64,000 nt of DNA from Marinobacter guineae (GTDB lineage Bacteria > Pseudomonadota > Gammaproteobacteria > Pseudomonadales > Oleiphilaceae): contig NZ_KZ319341.1 in assembly GCF_002744735.1 (NCBI RefSeq), positions 545,848-609,847 of the forward strand. Direction: 5' to 3'. Shown here piece by piece: positions 9,014 through 19,622 of the stretch (position 1 is the stretch's first letter; every line of letters begins with the position of its first letter). The notes below the pieces were generated by a model. It worked only from the letters and a program-made list of their open reading frames with translations. It had not been told where the DNA came from and searched no databases. The translations under genes and the position numbers were made by a program.

Positions 9014-9893
9014 CTCCCCTGTTGAAATCCCGACCGTTCACCGCAGTTGAGCGGCACCATTGTCCGAGAGTCATCCGGTCACGACGGCCATAGTCCTGCA
9101 GGTTCTGCACCTTGGCAAACCCCCGTTCCCGGAACAGCCCAGCCACCGCCTCAGCCTGGTCAAAACCATGCTCCACCAACAACCAGCCACCTTCAATCAG
9201 CCAGTCCGGCGACTGTGTCACAATCAACCGGAGATCCTCCAGACCATCGCTGCCAGAGACCAGGGCCGAGGCCGGCTCGAAGCGCACATCGCCTTCGCCC
9301 AGATGGCGGTCGTTGTCCGGTATATAGGGCGGATTGGAAACAATCAGGTCAAAACGGGCGGGTTCCAGCCGCGAGAACCAGGAACTTTTAACCACTGAAA
9401 CCGGTAAGCCCAGCACTCGGGCATTTTCCCGTGCCAGCTCGACCGCCTCCTCCACGTCATCGCATGCCGTTATCCGCCAGCCGGAATGTTCACTGGCCAA
9501 AGCCAGGGCAATGGCGCCGGTACCGGTACCAAGATCCAGAACTCTGGCCTGTTCCGGCAACGGCAAACCAAGGGCGGCCTCCACCAGGCACTCGGTATCC
9601 GGCCGGGGGATCAGGGTGGAAGCACTCACTTTCAGCGGCAGCGACCAGAACTCCTGATGCCCGAGCAGGTAAGCCACTGGCTTGCCGGTAACGCGCTCAG
9701 CCACCAGCGCCTCGAACGCCCCGACCTGCGATTCGGTGACTTCGCGTTCCGGCCAGGCCCGGAAGCTGGTCCGGCCAAGCCCTGTGACGTGACTTAGCAG
9801 CAGCTCGGCATCCAGCCTTGGCGAATCACTGTCAATGCGACCAGCAGCCTGTTTCAAAAGTGTTTCACAGGTCAGTGAGGGTTTACTTGTCAT
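8997..9893 (-). CDS. prmC: Release factor glutamine methyltransferase
   Basis: Methylates the glutamine of the GGQ motif in release factors RF1 and RF2, using S-adenosylmethionine. The 298-aa protein starting MTSKPSLTC has an N-terminal helical domain, the SAM-binding [16 protein letters not shown] motif, and the catalytic SNPPYIPD motif. A longer upstream frame exists (to 9968), but the ATG at 9893 gives normal length and an 11-bp overlap with prfA, the substrate gene. This supports tight coupling. Confidence 0.93.
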   Translation of the reverse strand: MTSKPSLTCETLLKQAAGRIDSDSPRLDAELLLSHVTGLGRTSFRAWPEREVTESQVGAFEALVAERVTGKPVAYLLGHQEFWSLPLKVSASTLIPRPDTECLVEAALGLPLPEQARVLDLGTGTGAIALALASEHSGWRITACDDVEEAVELARENARVLGLPVSVVKSSWFSRLEPARFDLIVSNPPYIPDNDRHLGEGDVRFEPASALVSGSDGLEDLRLIVTQSPDWLIEGGWLLVEHGFDQAEAVAGLFRERGFAKVQNLQDYGRRDRMTLGQWCRSTAVNGRDFNRGDADAQ

Positions 9894-10971
9894 CGGCGAG
9901 GGAGGCGAGCAGTTCCGCCTGGTGCTCCTGCTGCAACGGCACAACCACCGCATCCAGATCACCGGCAATCACTTCGTCGAGCTTGTAGAGTGTCAGATTA
10001 ATCCGGTGGTCTGTCACCCGGCCCTGAGGGAAGTTGTAGGTGCGGATGCGCTCGGAACGATCGCCGCTGCCAACAAGGCTTTTGCGGGTTTCCGCCATAG
10101 TCTTCTGCTGACGTTCAGTTTCCGCATTCTGCAACCGGGACGCCAGAAGGCTCATGGCCTTGGCCCGGTTCTTGTGCTGCGAACGCTCTTCCTGACACTC
10201 CACCACCATACCGGTAGGCAGGTGAGTTAGCCGGATAGCTGAGTCGGTCTTGTTCACGTGCTGACCACCTGCGCCTGATGAGCGGAAAGTGTCCACTCGC
10301 AGATCCGCCTTGTTGATCTCAATGGCCTCAGCTTCATCGACCTCCGGCATGACGGCCACCGTACAGGCCGAGGTATGAATACGGCCCTGGGATTCGGTTT
10401 CCGGCACCCGCTGCACCCGGTGCGCGCCAGATTCAAACTTGAGGGCGCCATAGACGCCATCGCCGGCGACCCGGGCAATCAGTTCCTTGTACCCGCCGTG
10501 TTCGCCCTCACTCTCGTTCAACACTTCAACCTGCCAGCGGCGACGCTCGGCGTATCGCAGATACATTTTGAACAGATCGCCGGCAAAAATGGCCGCTTCG
10601 TCTCCGCCGGTGCCAGCGCGGATCTCCAGGAACACGTTCTTGCCGTCGTTGGGGTCTTTCGGCAACATCAGGCGCTGGAGCTCTTCATCCAGCTCCTCGT
10701 TTTTCTGCTGCGCGAGTTTCAGCTCTTCCTCGGCCATCTCCCGCATGTCGGCATCGCCATCTTTTGCCAGCTCTCTGGCAGCCTCGATATCATCGAGCGA
10801 CTCCCGCCAGGCCTGGAAGCAATGAACAACAGGCTCAATCTCGGCGAACTCCCGGGAAAGGTCCCGGAATTTATCCTGCTGCGAGATGGTGGAAGAATCA
10901 CTGAGCAACGCGCTGACTTCCTCGAAGCGCTCTGTGAGCTGTTCGAGGCGGGATTGGATCGATGGCTTCAT
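9883..10971 (-). CDS. prfA: Peptide chain release factor 1
   Basis: RF1 reads UAA and UAG in the ribosomal A site and triggers peptide release. The 362-aa protein has a long N-terminal coiled-coil domain, the anticodon-like tripeptide segment [15 protein letters not shown] (PET in place of the PAT of E. coli), and the catalytic loop [13 protein letters not shown]. Its GTG/ATG-type junction with hemA is a 4-bp overlap (10968-10971), and prmC overlaps its end. Length and motifs exclude RF2. Confidence 0.96.
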   Translation of the reverse strand: MKPSIQSRLEQLTERFEEVSALLSDSSTISQQDKFRDLSREFAEIEPVVHCFQAWRESLDDIEAARELAKDGDADMREMAEEELKLAQQKNEELDEELQRLMLPKDPNDGKNVFLEIRAGTGGDEAAIFAGDLFKMYLRYAERRRWQVEVLNESEGEHGGYKELIARVAGDGVYGALKFESGAHRVQRVPETESQGRIHTSACTVAVMPEVDEAEAIEINKADLRVDTFRSSGAGGQHVNKTDSAIRLTHLPTGMVVECQEERSQHKNRAKAMSLLASRLQNAETERQQKTMAETRKSLVGSGDRSERIRTYNFPQGRVTDHRINLTLYKLDEVIAGDLDAVVVPLQQEHQAELLASLADDK

Positions 10972-12257
10972 AGTTTTTCCGGGGTAGTCGTCGCGTCCGC
11001 GTCCAGTGCATCCAGCTGGTGCAACTCACGCAGCCACTCTGTCACCTCGGTCCGACCTTCTGTCGTGGCCTTGCGAACCTGAACAGAAGGTTCGTGCAGG
11101 AGTTTGTTGGTAAGACCCCGTGCCATGCTGCGCAGTACGGTCTCAGGGTCTGTTCCGTTACGCAGGGCACGCAGGGCTTTTTCGGTCTCGGCATCGCGCA
11201 GTATTTCAGCGCGCTGGCGGAACTGCTTCAGAGTAGAGACCGCATCGAGCGCTCTCAGCTGGTTCAGAAAATCCTGAACCCCTGCAGCCACCAGATTCTC
11301 CGCTTCCCGGGCAGCGCCCTCACGGGAACGGATGTTTTCCTCGATGACCTGGCGCAAGTCATCGACGGTATACAAATAGACATCTGCCAGTGAGGCCACC
11401 TCCGGTTCGATATCCCGGGGCACCGCAATATCCACCATGAAGTAAGGGCGGTGCTTGCGCTTTTTCAGGGCACGCTCAACAGCGCCCTTGCCAAGGATCG
11501 GCAGTGGGCTCGCGGTGGAGGAAATAATAATGTCAACATCAGCCAGATGTTCCGGAATCTCGGAGAGGACGATGCCCTTGCCACCACGGGATTCGGCCAG
11601 CGCCTGCGCCCGCTCCAGGGTACGGTTGGCCACCAGGAAATCCTTGACCCCGGCATCCGCGAGGTGCCGGGCCACCAGCTCAATGGTTTTGCCGGCGCCA
11701 ATCAGCAACGCCTTGTTGTGGGACATGTCAGCAAAAATATGGTGAGCCATGCTCACGGCTGCATAGGCGACGGAAACCGGATTCTCACCAATGGCGGTCT
11801 GGGTGCGCACGCGCTTCGCAACAGAAAAGGTGTGCTCAAACAATCGGGAAAGGAAGGGGCCACTGGCACCATTCTCCCGCGCCAGAGAGTAGGCATCCTT
11901 GAGCTGCCCGAGAATCTGCGGCTCGCCCAGCACCATGGAATCAAGGCCGGCTGCCACTCGCATCATGTGCCGGACCGCTTCGCCGTCCCGATGCACATAC
12001 AGCACTTCTTCGAGCTCGCCGGCGTCCAGATCATGAAACCCGGCCAGCCAGCGAAGCACCATGGGGGCACAGTCGTCATCACCCGCCAGGTAAAGTTCGG
12101 TGCGATTGCAGGTAGAAAGGATGGCCGCCTCGCTGGCACCGGAGGTCGCCCGGAGCTCCGCAAACGCCTCCGCCATGCGCTCGGGCGTAAACGCCACCCG
12201 CTCCCGCAATTCAACGGGGGCCGTGCGATGATTGATTCCCAGCGTTACCAGTGCCAT
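10968..12257 (-). CDS. hemA: Glutamyl-tRNA reductase
   Basis: Reduces glutamyl-tRNA(Glu) to glutamate-1-semialdehyde with NADPH, the first step of C5 heme biosynthesis. The 429-aa protein starts [19 protein letters not shown], with the catalytic cysteine in [11 protein letters not shown] near 50, the [14 protein letters not shown] segment, an NADPH-binding fold ([14 protein letters not shown]) and a C-terminal dimerisation helix. The upstream extension to 12305 is rejected because family members begin at this ATG. It is first in the operon with prfA. Confidence 0.95.
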   Translation of the reverse strand: MALVTLGINHRTAPVELRERVAFTPERMAEAFAELRATSGASEAAILSTCNRTELYLAGDDDCAPMVLRWLAGFHDLDAGELEEVLYVHRDGEAVRHMMRVAAGLDSMVLGEPQILGQLKDAYSLARENGASGPFLSRLFEHTFSVAKRVRTQTAIGENPVSVAYAAVSMAHHIFADMSHNKALLIGAGKTIELVARHLADAGVKDFLVANRTLERAQALAESRGGKGIVLSEIPEHLADVDIIISSTASPLPILGKGAVERALKKRKHRPYFMVDIAVPRDIEPEVASLADVYLYTVDDLRQVIEENIRSREGAAREAENLVAAGVQDFLNQLRALDAVSTLKQFRQRAEILRDAETEKALRALRNGTDPETVLRSMARGLTNKLLHEPSVQVRKATTEGRTEVTEWLRELHQLDALDADATTTPEKL

Positions 12258-12404
12258 TTCGTGGTTGTACAACCTTTTGCCGATGAGCGGTGCGGATACG
12301 CGCAATTACCGGCCATTTTAACGGCCAGAGGCCTGACCTGCCACCCAAAACCGCAACAGCTTCGGCAAGTGCGGACAGGTTGGGCAAGATCAGGCGCTTA
12401 TGCC

Positions 12405-12410
12405 ATTATA
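12405..12410 (-). promoter_or_regulatory. Candidate -10 element for hemA
   Basis: On the minus strand this is an exact TATAAT about 150 bases before the hemA start, in the 246-bp gap between the divergent hemA and the TPR lipoprotein gene. No good -35 is seen at 16-18 bp, so it is only a candidate. The rest of that gap shows nothing else I can name. Confidence 0.3.
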
Positions 12411-12503
12411 GGGACTCGGCCGAGGCCGGCACCCGATCTACCTCAAAAAATGGGTAGAGAGTGGTTATTTCTGATGCGTTTTCGACTGATCATGGGAAGT
12501 TGC

Positions 12504-14249
12504 ATGCACAAATCCGTACCGTTCCTGGTTACCTGCCTGCTTGGCCTGACACTGACAGGCTGTGCCAGCTTCACCGGCACCGAGGAAATGCCCGCCCCGA
12601 AAGAAACAGCAGTTGCCGACAAAAAAACCGATGCACCGCCGCCGCTGGAATACGCGGATTTCGAGCCGGAAACGCTCTACCTGCTTCTGTCCGCCGAAAT
12701 TGCAGCCCAGCGCGGCCGTTATGACATTACCCTGGTGAACTACCTCAAGGCCGCCAAACAGTCCCGGGACTCAGGCGTAATTCAACGCGCCATGCGAATT
12801 GCCCAGTCCCTGAACGGCGACAACGCCCAGAAGCAGCTGGCCGACCTGTGGCTGGAGGTTGACCCGGACAACCTGCAGGCGCACCGGGTTTCCGCGATTC
12901 AGGCAGTGAAGAGCAATGACCTCCAGACCGCTATGTTCCACATGGAGCAGATCATGGAGCAAGGGGGCGATGCCGATTTCGACAGCCTCGCGGCGATGGC
13001 CTCCAATCTGCCCCCGGAACAACAGCACGAACTACTCTCGTTATATGAAGAAATGTCCCTACGCCACCCCAACACCCCTGAGCTTGATTACAGCATCGCG
13101 TTATTGCTCAAGATCACGGGGCAACCGGAACAGGCACTGGACCGGCTGAAGCCGCTGCAGGAAGAGAACCCCAACTTCCAGCCGGCGATCATCCTCAGAG
13201 CTGATCTGCTTTACCAGACCGGCGAGAAAGGCAGCGCCCTGGACTACCTCCTGGCAAATACCCGGCGATTTCCCGGCAACCGGCAGATGGGCACGCTTTA
13301 CGGCCGGATGCTGATTAATGAAGGCGAACTGCAGGCTGCCCAAGACGAATTCAGTCGCCTGGTGCAGCAACACCCGGACATCCCGGGCCTCCGACTTTCC
13401 CACGCCCTGGTCGCCATGGAAAACGGGCAGACAACCCTGGCGAAGGAAGAACTGACACGGCTCGCAGAACAGGGCCACCACGCCAGCGAAGCCAACTTCT
13501 ATCTGGGCCGCATTGAAGACCAGTCTGGCAATACCGAACAGGCCATTGGCTTCTATCAGAGCGTTGAACAGGGCAACTACTACTTCCCTGCGCTCGCCCG
13601 CGCCAGCTCACTGCTTGCCGAAAATGGTCAGCTGGACGACGCCGTTGACAGAATCCGGAGACTCAGGGATGCCAACCCCAGACAGGCAGAAAATTTCTGG
13701 TTACTGGAGGTAAATCTGCTCCTCGACGAAGGACAGCAACAAGAGGCCCTGAGCACAGCAACGGAAGCTCTGGAGGAACACCCGGACAGCCTTCAGATCC
13801 GCTACGCCCGGGCCATGCTTTACGACACACTTGATCGGCCGGCTGATGCGGAGGCCGACCTGAAACAGATCGTCGAGCGAGACCCTGAAAACGCCGTTGC
13901 CCTGAACGCCCTCGGCTACATTCTGACCACCCGTACCGATCGACTGAGGGAGGCCCGCGGTTACATCGAGCAGGCACTGGCACTGGATCCGGAGAATCCG
14001 GCCATTCTCGACAGCATGGGCTGGGTCCTGTTCCTTGAGGGACAGATCGAGCCTGCGCTCGAGTACCTGTCCCGCGCCTGGGCCGCCTACCCGGATCCGG
14101 AAGTCGCCGCCCATTACGGTGAGGCCCTGTGGATGAGCGGGGCCGAGGACCAGGCCAGAATCATCTGGCAGAAAGGCCTAGATCAGGACCCCGGTCACGA
14201 AGTACTCAATGAAACCATCGACCGGCTGACAAATGCTGGTGAGCAGTAA
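12504..14249 (+). CDS. TPR-repeat outer-membrane lipoprotein
   Basis: Secreted lipoprotein of 581 aa. The signal peptide MHKSVPFLVTCLLGLTLTGC ends in a lipobox with the lipidated cysteine at residue 20. The mature part is a long chain of tetratricopeptide repeats, clearest in the C-terminal half (for example LNALGYILTTRTDRLREA). Such proteins serve as scaffolds. This position before lolB is conserved in Pseudomonas and relatives. An in-frame ATG at 12474 would add ten residues. The frame is open as far back as 11451, but that part is the antisense of hemA and is not coding. It overlaps lolB by one base. Confidence 0.85.
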   Translation: MHKSVPFLVTCLLGLTLTGCASFTGTEEMPAPKETAVADKKTDAPPPLEYADFEPETLYLLLSAEIAAQRGRYDITLVNYLKAAKQSRDSGVIQRAMRIAQSLNGDNAQKQLADLWLEVDPDNLQAHRVSAIQAVKSNDLQTAMFHMEQIMEQGGDADFDSLAAMASNLPPEQQHELLSLYEEMSLRHPNTPELDYSIALLLKITGQPEQALDRLKPLQEENPNFQPAIILRADLLYQTGEKGSALDYLLANTRRFPGNRQMGTLYGRMLINEGELQAAQDEFSRLVQQHPDIPGLRLSHALVAMENGQTTLAKEELTRLAEQGHHASEANFYLGRIEDQSGNTEQAIGFYQSVEQGNYYFPALARASSLLAENGQLDDAVDRIRRLRDANPRQAENFWLLEVNLLLDEGQQQEALSTATEALEEHPDSLQIRYARAMLYDTLDRPADAEADLKQIVERDPENAVALNALGYILTTRTDRLREARGYIEQALALDPENPAILDSMGWVLFLEGQIEPALEYLSRAWAAYPDPEVAAHYGEALWMSGAEDQARIIWQKGLDQDPGHEVLNETIDRLTNAGEQ

Positions 14250-14881
14250 TGAAACTTGCCCGAATCCTGGCGGCACTCCTCATGCTCGCTACCCTCGGCG
14301 CCTGTACCACCATTCAGATCGAACCTCTGCCGGAGGGCATGACAGACCAGCCACCGGCGAACTGGGCCGCCCGATCAGCCAGTCTCGGGCAATTGGATCA
14401 CTGGAAGCTCACCGGTAAGCTGGCGGTCCGCCAGCCATCGGACAGCGGCACTGCCATCATCAATCACTGGATTCAGGACGGCGAGTCCTACGACCTGGCC
14501 CTTTCTTCCTCCTTTTTGGGCATGGGCAGCACCAGACTCAAAGGCGTTCCCGGCTTCATTGAGCTGACACTCCCCAATGGCGAGACCTACCGCTCTGGCG
14601 AACCGGAGTCCCTGGTGCAAGCAGCCACGGGCTGGCGGCTGCCCCTGGAGAACCTGACCTGGTGGATCCGCGGCCTACCCTCACCCGGCAGTGATTACCG
14701 CCTGCTGTTTGATGAACAAGGCAGCCTCGCGATTATCCGTCAAGACGGCTGGGAGATCCGCTACGACCGCTGGCAGGACTTTCTTGCCAGCTACCCGGAA
14801 CTGCCCGCCCGAATCACTGCCCTGAAAGAAGACAAACGGGTGAGGCTGGTAGTCTCCGACTGGCAGGAGGAGACACCGTGA
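14249..14881 (+). CDS. lolB: Outer-membrane lipoprotein receptor LolB
   Basis: Accepts lipoproteins from the periplasmic carrier LolA and inserts them into the outer membrane. The 210-aa precursor has a lipoprotein signal (LATLGAC, lipidated cysteine at residue 19) and a LolB-type half-barrel with WKLTGKLAVRQ and WWIRGLPSPGSDY segments. Its ATG shares a base with the preceding stop (TAATG), and its end overlaps ispE by 4 bp, so the three genes form one operon. This arrangement matches many gammaproteobacteria. Confidence 0.93.
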   Translation: MKLARILAALLMLATLGACTTIQIEPLPEGMTDQPPANWAARSASLGQLDHWKLTGKLAVRQPSDSGTAIINHWIQDGESYDLALSSSFLGMGSTRLKGVPGFIELTLPNGETYRSGEPESLVQAATGWRLPLENLTWWIRGLPSPGSDYRLLFDEQGSLAIIRQDGWEIRYDRWQDFLASYPELPARITALKEDKRVRLVVSDWQEETP

Positions 14882-15741
14882 GCCTCGGCATCACCCTGCC
14901 CTCGCCCGCCAAACTGAACCTGTTTCTGCACATTGTCGGGCGCCGGCCAGACGGCTACCACGAGCTACAGACCCTCTTCCAGTTTCTCGATTACGGCGAC
15001 GAACTCACCTTCACCCTTACCCCTGAACAGCCCGGCGTAAGGCTTGTGGAGTCCGTCCCGGACGTGCCCGATGACGACAACCTGATCACTCGGGCCGCCA
15101 AAGCGCTCATGGAACACAACGGCGAAGAACTACCCGGCGTAACCATCGCCATTACCAAACGACTGCCGATGGGCGGCGGCCTCGGGGGCGGCAGTTCCAA
15201 CGCGGCCACCACACTTCTCGGGCTCAACTATCTGTGGAACCTGGACCTCAGCATCGATCAACTGGCAAACATTGGCCTGGACCTGGGCGCCGACGTACCG
15301 GTGTTTGTTCGTGGCCACGCCGCATTTGGTGAGGGCGTTGGTGAAAAGCTGACCAACGCGAATCCACCGGAAGACTGGTTCGTGGTTATCAAGCCTGCGT
15401 GTAACATAAACACTGGCAAGATTTTTTCCGAGCAAGGGTTGACAAGGAACACCCCGAGAATCAAAATAGCGCCCGCTTTTGAGGGAGACGCCTCGAGGTA
15501 CCGAAACGACTGTGAGGGTGTAGTTCGCGAACTGTATCCTGAGGTTAATCAGAGCCTGGAATGGCTTTCAAAATTCGGACCTGCAAGATTAACCGGAACC
15601 GGGGCTTGCATATTTGGACGTTTCCCGACAGAATCCGCAGCCCGGATTATCTGGGAAAGCAAACCCTCCGGCGTCACGGGGTTCGTAGCTAAAGGGGTGA
15701 ACGTTTCACCTCTTCACACAAAGCTAACAGAGCTGAAATGA
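14878..15741 (+). CDS. ispE: 4-diphosphocytidyl-2-C-methyl-D-erythritol kinase
   Basis: Phosphorylates CDP-methylerythritol in the MEP pathway for isoprenoid precursors. The 287-aa GHMP kinase starts at a GTG overlapping the lolB stop by 4 bp. It shows the N-terminal [11 protein letters not shown] motif, the ATP loop [14 protein letters not shown] near 97-110, and the C-terminal [11 protein letters not shown] motif. It is followed by tRNA-Gln after 19 bp. Confidence 0.95.
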   Translation: MSLGITLPSPAKLNLFLHIVGRRPDGYHELQTLFQFLDYGDELTFTLTPEQPGVRLVESVPDVPDDDNLITRAAKALMEHNGEELPGVTIAITKRLPMGGGLGGGSSNAATTLLGLNYLWNLDLSIDQLANIGLDLGADVPVFVRGHAAFGEGVGEKLTNANPPEDWFVVIKPACNINTGKIFSEQGLTRNTPRIKIAPAFEGDASRYRNDCEGVVRELYPEVNQSLEWLSKFGPARLTGTGACIFGRFPTESAARIIWESKPSGVTGFVAKGVNVSPLHTKLTELK

Positions 15742-15760
15742 TGCCAAAAAAGCACGATAC

Positions 15761-15835
15761 TGGGGTGTCGCCAAGTGGTAAGGCAACGGGTTTTGATCCC
15801 GTCATGCGCAGGTTCGAATCCTGCCACCCCAGCCA
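15761..15835 (+). tRNA. tRNA-Gln (TTG)
   Basis: A 75-base tRNA with encoded CCA. The acceptor TGGGGTG pairs with CACCCCA-type bases at the 3' end, the anticodon loop is TTTTGAT with anticodon TTG, and the T arm is GGTTCGAATCC. It lies between ispE and prs on the same strand and is probably processed from the operon transcript. Confidence 0.96.
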
Positions 15836-15887
15836 CCTTTCTCCCGCTTCTCCTGAATCAACCGCCGATACTGAGAAGGATGCCGTC

Positions 15888-16838
15888 GTGTCCAAACTGA
15901 TGATTTTTGCTGGCAACGCGAACCCTGAGCTTGCCAAGGCCATCGCCCAGAAACTCCATATTCCAATGGGTCAGGCTACTGTAGGCCGTTTCAGCGACGG
16001 CGAAACCACCGTCGAGATCAATGAGAACGTCCGCGGTCATGATGTGTTCATCATCCAGCCGACCTGCTACCCCACAAACGATAACCTGATGGAACTGATC
16101 GTGATGGCCGACGCACTTCGCCGTGCTTCCGCAACACGTGTCACCGCCGTTATCCCATATTACGGATACGCCCGTCAGGATCGCCGTGTACGCTCCACCC
16201 GGGTCGCCATCAGCGCCAAGGTCGTTGCTGACATGATCTCAAGCATCGGCGTGGACCGCGTGTTGACGCTGGACCTGCACGCTGACCAGATCCAGGGCTT
16301 CTTCGACATTCCTGTGGACAATATCTACGCCACACCGGTCATGCTCGAAGACATCGAGAAGCAGCGCTTCGAAAACTTTGTTGTGGTGTCTCCGGACGTT
16401 GGCGGTGTGGTTCGCGCCCGCGCCGTTGCCAAGAAACTGGACGATGCCGATCTGGCCATCATCGACAAACGTCGCCCGAAAGCCAATGTCTCTCAGGTTA
16501 TGCATATTATCGGAGACGTTAAGGATAAAACCTGCATTCTGGTGGACGACATCATTGATACCGCCGGCACCCTTTGCAAGGCGGCAAAGGCGCTAAAAGA
16601 GCATGGTGCTGCCAAAGTCGTCGCCTACATCACCCACCCTGTTCTTTCTGGCCCTGCCATTGATAACATTAATGAGTCCGAGCTGGACGAACTTGTGGTG
16701 TGCGATACCATCCCGCTGGGTGACAAAGCGAAGAACTGTGATAGAATCCGCGTCCTCAGCATGGCTGGTCTGCTCGCGGAGTCCATCCGCCGCGTCAGCA
16801 ACGAAGAGTCCATCAGCGCCATGTTCGAGAACGCCTGA
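15888..16838 (+). CDS. prs: Ribose-phosphate pyrophosphokinase
   Basis: Makes PRPP from ribose-5-phosphate and ATP for nucleotide, histidine and NAD synthesis. The 316-aa length is standard. Motifs seen are [16 protein letters not shown] at the start, [20 protein letters not shown], and the PRPP-binding [14 protein letters not shown] loop. The GTG at 15888 follows a GAGAAGGA ribosome site. The open frame reaches back through the tRNA-Gln gene to 15738, which cannot be coding. A strong terminator follows. Confidence 0.96.
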   Translation: MSKLMIFAGNANPELAKAIAQKLHIPMGQATVGRFSDGETTVEINENVRGHDVFIIQPTCYPTNDNLMELIVMADALRRASATRVTAVIPYYGYARQDRRVRSTRVAISAKVVADMISSIGVDRVLTLDLHADQIQGFFDIPVDNIYATPVMLEDIEKQRFENFVVVSPDVGGVVRARAVAKKLDDADLAIIDKRRPKANVSQVMHIIGDVKDKTCILVDDIIDTAGTLCKAAKALKEHGAAKVVAYITHPVLSGPAIDNINESELDELVVCDTIPLGDKAKNCDRIRVLSMAGLLAESIRRVSNEESISAMFENA

Positions 16839-16881
16839 GCCGGCACAGCGCCATAACGCTCTGGCAAAACAGGCAGTTACC

Positions 16882-16915
16882 GAGTCGGGAGCCTCATCAG
16901 GCTCCCGACTCTTTT
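16882..16915 (+). terminator. Rho-independent terminator after prs
   Basis: Perfect 12-bp stem at 16882-16893 and 16900-16911, loop TCATCA, then TTTT. It separates the prs operon from rplY. Confidence 0.92.
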
Positions 16916-17004
16916 AGTCAGCCGGAATAATCCGGCTTTTCAGAAACATCACCTGATCCAACGCCTGGTCGCGGGCAGTTCAGGTGACGATTGAGGTTAC
17001 TACC

Positions 17005-17649
17005 ATGTCTCAGGAATTTGTTATCGAAGCATTTCCTCGCGACGATCAGGGGAGAGGTGCGAGCCGCCGCCTGCGTCGTGAGGAACGAAAAATCCCGGCC
17101 ATCGTCTATGGCGGTGATAAAGAAGCCGTCTCAATCTCTATCTGGCACAACGAGCTGAAAAAAGCTCTGGAAAATGAGGCCTTCTTCTCTCACGTTCTGA
17201 CCATCGACCTGAACGGCAAGAAAGAAAGCGTCATCCTGAAAGATCTGCAGCGTCACCCGTACAAGCCGCTGCTGACTCACGCTGACTTCCTGCGCGTCGA
17301 CAAGGATCACGAGATCCACGTTAACGTTCCGCTGCACTTCCTTAATGAAGAAAGCGCACCGGCCATCAAGCTTCAGGGCGGCGTAGCGAACCACCAGATC
17401 ACCGAAGTAGAAGTGATCTGTCTGCCGCAGAACCTGCCCGAGTTCATCGAAGTGGACATGGCTACCGTGGAAATGGATCAGGTAGTTCACCTGAGCGACC
17501 TGAAACTGCCGAAAGACGTCAAGATCGCTGCTCTGCTTCAGGGCGAAGATCACGACCTGCCTGTTGTAGCTGTACACAAGCCGCGCGGCGCCAAGGTTGA
17601 TGACGCCGAAGAAGGCGAAGAAGGCGAAGAAGGCGAAGACAAGGAGTAA
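17005..17649 (+). CDS. rplY: 50S ribosomal protein L25 (Ctc type)
   Basis: Binds 5S rRNA in the large subunit. This is the long two-domain Ctc form (214 aa): an N-terminal L25 domain beginning after the ATG at 17005 with RGASRRLRREERKIPAIVYGG, then a C-terminal beta domain. It ends in an acidic tail of repeated EEG units encoded by a 9-base tandem repeat (GAAGAAGGC) around 17606-17638. A ribosome site GAGGT sits 8 bases before the ATG. A GTG start at 16984 is less likely. pth follows 30 bp on, a common pairing. Confidence 0.94.
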   Translation: MSQEFVIEAFPRDDQGRGASRRLRREERKIPAIVYGGDKEAVSISIWHNELKKALENEAFFSHVLTIDLNGKKESVILKDLQRHPYKPLLTHADFLRVDKDHEIHVNVPLHFLNEESAPAIKLQGGVANHQITEVEVICLPQNLPEFIEVDMATVEMDQVVHLSDLKLPKDVKIAALLQGEDHDLPVVAVHKPRGAKVDDAEEGEEGEEGEDKE

Positions 17650-17679
17650 TTACTCCTGTACCGATGAGGGCAATGGCGA

Positions 17680-18267
17680 ATGGCACAGGATATCCTCATG
17701 GTGGTGGGGCTGGGTAACCCAGGCCCCGACTATGCGAATACCCGCCATAACGCCGGCGCCCTGTTCGTCGAAGCTCTGGCCCGTTCTGCGGGCCAGACGC
17801 TCCGCCCCGAAAAGAAGTACCACGGGCTTTACGCCCGCATTCAGTGGCAGGGCCTCGACCTGCACCTCCTGAACCCCACCACCTTTATGAATCGCAGTGG
17901 CCTGGCCATCAAGGCGCTGGCGGACTTTTTCAAGATTGAACCCCAACAGATTCTGGTTGCCCACGACGAGCTTGATCTGCCACCAGGTACCGCAAAACTC
18001 AAGAAAGGCGGCGGCCACGGCGGACACAACGGCCTGCGGGACACCATCGCCCACCTGGGCACCAACGAGTTCCAGAGGCTGCGCATCGGCATCGGCCATC
18101 CCGGCGACAGCCGCAAGGTAACCGGCTATGTTCTCGGCCGCCTGAGCAAACAGGAAACCGAAGAACTGAACGCCGTGCTTGATGAAATCATACGGGTGCT
18201 ACCCGATGCAGCCAGCGGCAAACTCTCCGCCGCCATGAATCGCTTGCACAGTTTCAAACCGGTATAA
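17680..18267 (+). CDS. pth: Peptidyl-tRNA hydrolase
   Basis: Releases tRNA from prematurely dropped peptidyl-tRNA. The 195-aa protein has the [18 protein letters not shown] motif with the catalytic histidine, the [11 protein letters not shown] motif, and [14 protein letters not shown]. The ATG at 17680 follows a GAGGG ribosome site at 9 bases. It lies between rplY and ychF, the standard order. Confidence 0.95.
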   Translation: MAQDILMVVGLGNPGPDYANTRHNAGALFVEALARSAGQTLRPEKKYHGLYARIQWQGLDLHLLNPTTFMNRSGLAIKALADFFKIEPQQILVAHDELDLPPGTAKLKKGGGHGGHNGLRDTIAHLGTNEFQRLRIGIGHPGDSRKVTGYVLGRLSKQETEELNAVLDEIIRVLPDAASGKLSAAMNRLHSFKPV

Positions 18268-18303
18268 TCCAGCCAAATTTTCCAGTACCAGCAGAGGCAT
18301 TCC

Positions 18304-19395
18304 ATGGGATTTAACTGCGGCATCGTCGGCCTTCCCAACGTCGGCAAATCCACCCTGTTCAACGCGCTCACCAAGTCCGGCATCGGTGCGGAAAACTTCC
18401 CTTTCTGCACCATCGAGCCAAACGCCGGTGTTGTCGCCATGCCAGACCCACGCCTGAACAAACTGGCCGAGATCGTAAAGCCCGAGCGCGTCGTGCCCAC
18501 CACCATGGAATTCGTCGACATCGCCGGCCTCGTAGCGGGCGCCTCAAAAGGTGAAGGCCTGGGTAACCAGTTCCTGGCCAACATCCGCCAGACCGACGCC
18601 ATCGCACACGTGGTACGCTGCTTTGAAGACGGCAACGTTATTCATGTGGCCAACAAGGTCGATCCCGCCTCCGACATTGAAGTAATCAACACCGAACTGG
18701 CGCTGGCCGATCTGGAAACGGTGGAAAAGGCCATTAAACGCGTACAGCGCGTAGCCAAGAGCGGTGACAAGGAAGCCAAAGCCCAGCTTGAGATGTTCGA
18801 GAAGCTTATGCCGGTGCTGAACGAAGGCCAACCGGTACGCAGCATGAACCTCGACAAGGACCAGATGGCCCTCATCCGTGAACTATGCCTGCTCACCGTC
18901 AAGCCCACCATGTACATCGCCAACGTCAACGAAGACGGCTTCGAGAACAACCCGCACCTGGATACCGTGCGCAAGATCGCCGAATCCGAGAACGCCGTCG
19001 TGGTGCCGATCTGCAACAAGCTGGAAGCAGAGATCTCCGAACTGGAAGACGACGAAAAAGCCATGTTCCTGGATGAGATGGGCATGGAAGAGCCGGGCCT
19101 CGACCGCGTGATTCGCGCCGGCTACAGCCTCCTCGGCCTGCAGACCTACTTTACCGCCGGGGTAAAGGAAGTACGCGCCTGGACCGTTAAAATCGGTGCG
19201 ACAGCGCCCCAGGCAGCTGCTGTAATCCACACTGATTTCGAGCGCGGCTTTATCAGGGCAGAAGTGGTGAGCTACGACGATTTCGTGAAGTACAACGGCG
19301 AAGCCGGTGCCAAGGATGCCGGTAAATGGCGCCTGGAAGGCAAGGAGTACATCGTTAAAGACGGCGACGTAATCCACTTCCGCTTCAACGTGTAA
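18304..19395 (+). CDS. ychF: Redox-regulated ATPase YchF
   Basis: OBG-family P-loop protein (363 aa) that hydrolyses ATP rather than GTP and is linked to ribosomes and oxidative stress. Motifs are [12 protein letters not shown] (Walker A), [22 protein letters not shown] (switch II region), and a C-terminal TGS domain ending VIHFRFNV. Length and order match E. coli YchF. It is the last gene before tRNA-Met. Confidence 0.95.
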   Translation: MGFNCGIVGLPNVGKSTLFNALTKSGIGAENFPFCTIEPNAGVVAMPDPRLNKLAEIVKPERVVPTTMEFVDIAGLVAGASKGEGLGNQFLANIRQTDAIAHVVRCFEDGNVIHVANKVDPASDIEVINTELALADLETVEKAIKRVQRVAKSGDKEAKAQLEMFEKLMPVLNEGQPVRSMNLDKDQMALIRELCLLTVKPTMYIANVNEDGFENNPHLDTVRKIAESENAVVVPICNKLEAEISELEDDEKAMFLDEMGMEEPGLDRVIRAGYSLLGLQTYFTAGVKEVRAWTVKIGATAPQAAAVIHTDFERGFIRAEVVSYDDFVKYNGEAGAKDAGKWRLEGKEYIVKDGDVIHFRFNV

Positions 19396-19422
19396 CTTTT
19401 AAGAAAAAATGGGCTTCAAGCC

Positions 19423-19451
19423 TTGACACACGGGGCCCAAATACTGAAAAT
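19423..19451 (+). promoter_or_regulatory. tRNA-Met promoter
   Basis: An exact -35 TTGACA at 19423-19428, a 17-bp spacer, and a -10 candidate GAAAAT at 19446-19451, followed by a GC-rich stretch as usual for stable RNA genes. Confidence 0.6.
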
Positions 19452-19486
19452 ACGCGCCTCGTTTGGGGCGATGCCCAAAGCGAAAT

Positions 19487-19563
19487 GGCAAGGTAGCTCA
19501 GTTGGTTAGAGCACAGCACTCATAATGCTGGGGTCGGCGGTTCGACTCCGCCCCTTGCTACCA
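19487..19563 (+). tRNA. tRNA-Met (CAT), elongator
   Basis: A 77-base tRNA with encoded CCA, anticodon loop CTCATAA with anticodon CAT, and T arm GGTTCGACTCC. It resembles the elongator tRNA-Met of E. coli rather than the initiator. The first acceptor pair is G-U instead of G-C. It marks the left edge of the accessory island. Confidence 0.93.
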
Positions 19564-19571
19564 AGATTCAG

Positions 19572-19605
19572 AGGGTTACGACGCAAGTCGTGACCCTTTT
19601 TTTTT
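19572..19605 (+). terminator. Terminator after tRNA-Met
   Basis: An 11-bp stem (AGGGTTACGAC / GTCGTGACCCT, one G-U pair) with a GCAA tetraloop and nine T residues. Confidence 0.92.
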
Positions 19606-19622
19606 GGTTGACTACAAATTGT

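Noticed and set aside
11451-12503. Upstream part of the long plus-strand frame leading into the TPR lipoprotein
   Set aside because: It is antisense to hemA, and the signal peptide with lipobox begins at 12504.
15738-15887. Upstream extension of the prs frame
   Set aside because: It contains the tRNA-Gln gene; the GTG at 15888 gives the normal protein.
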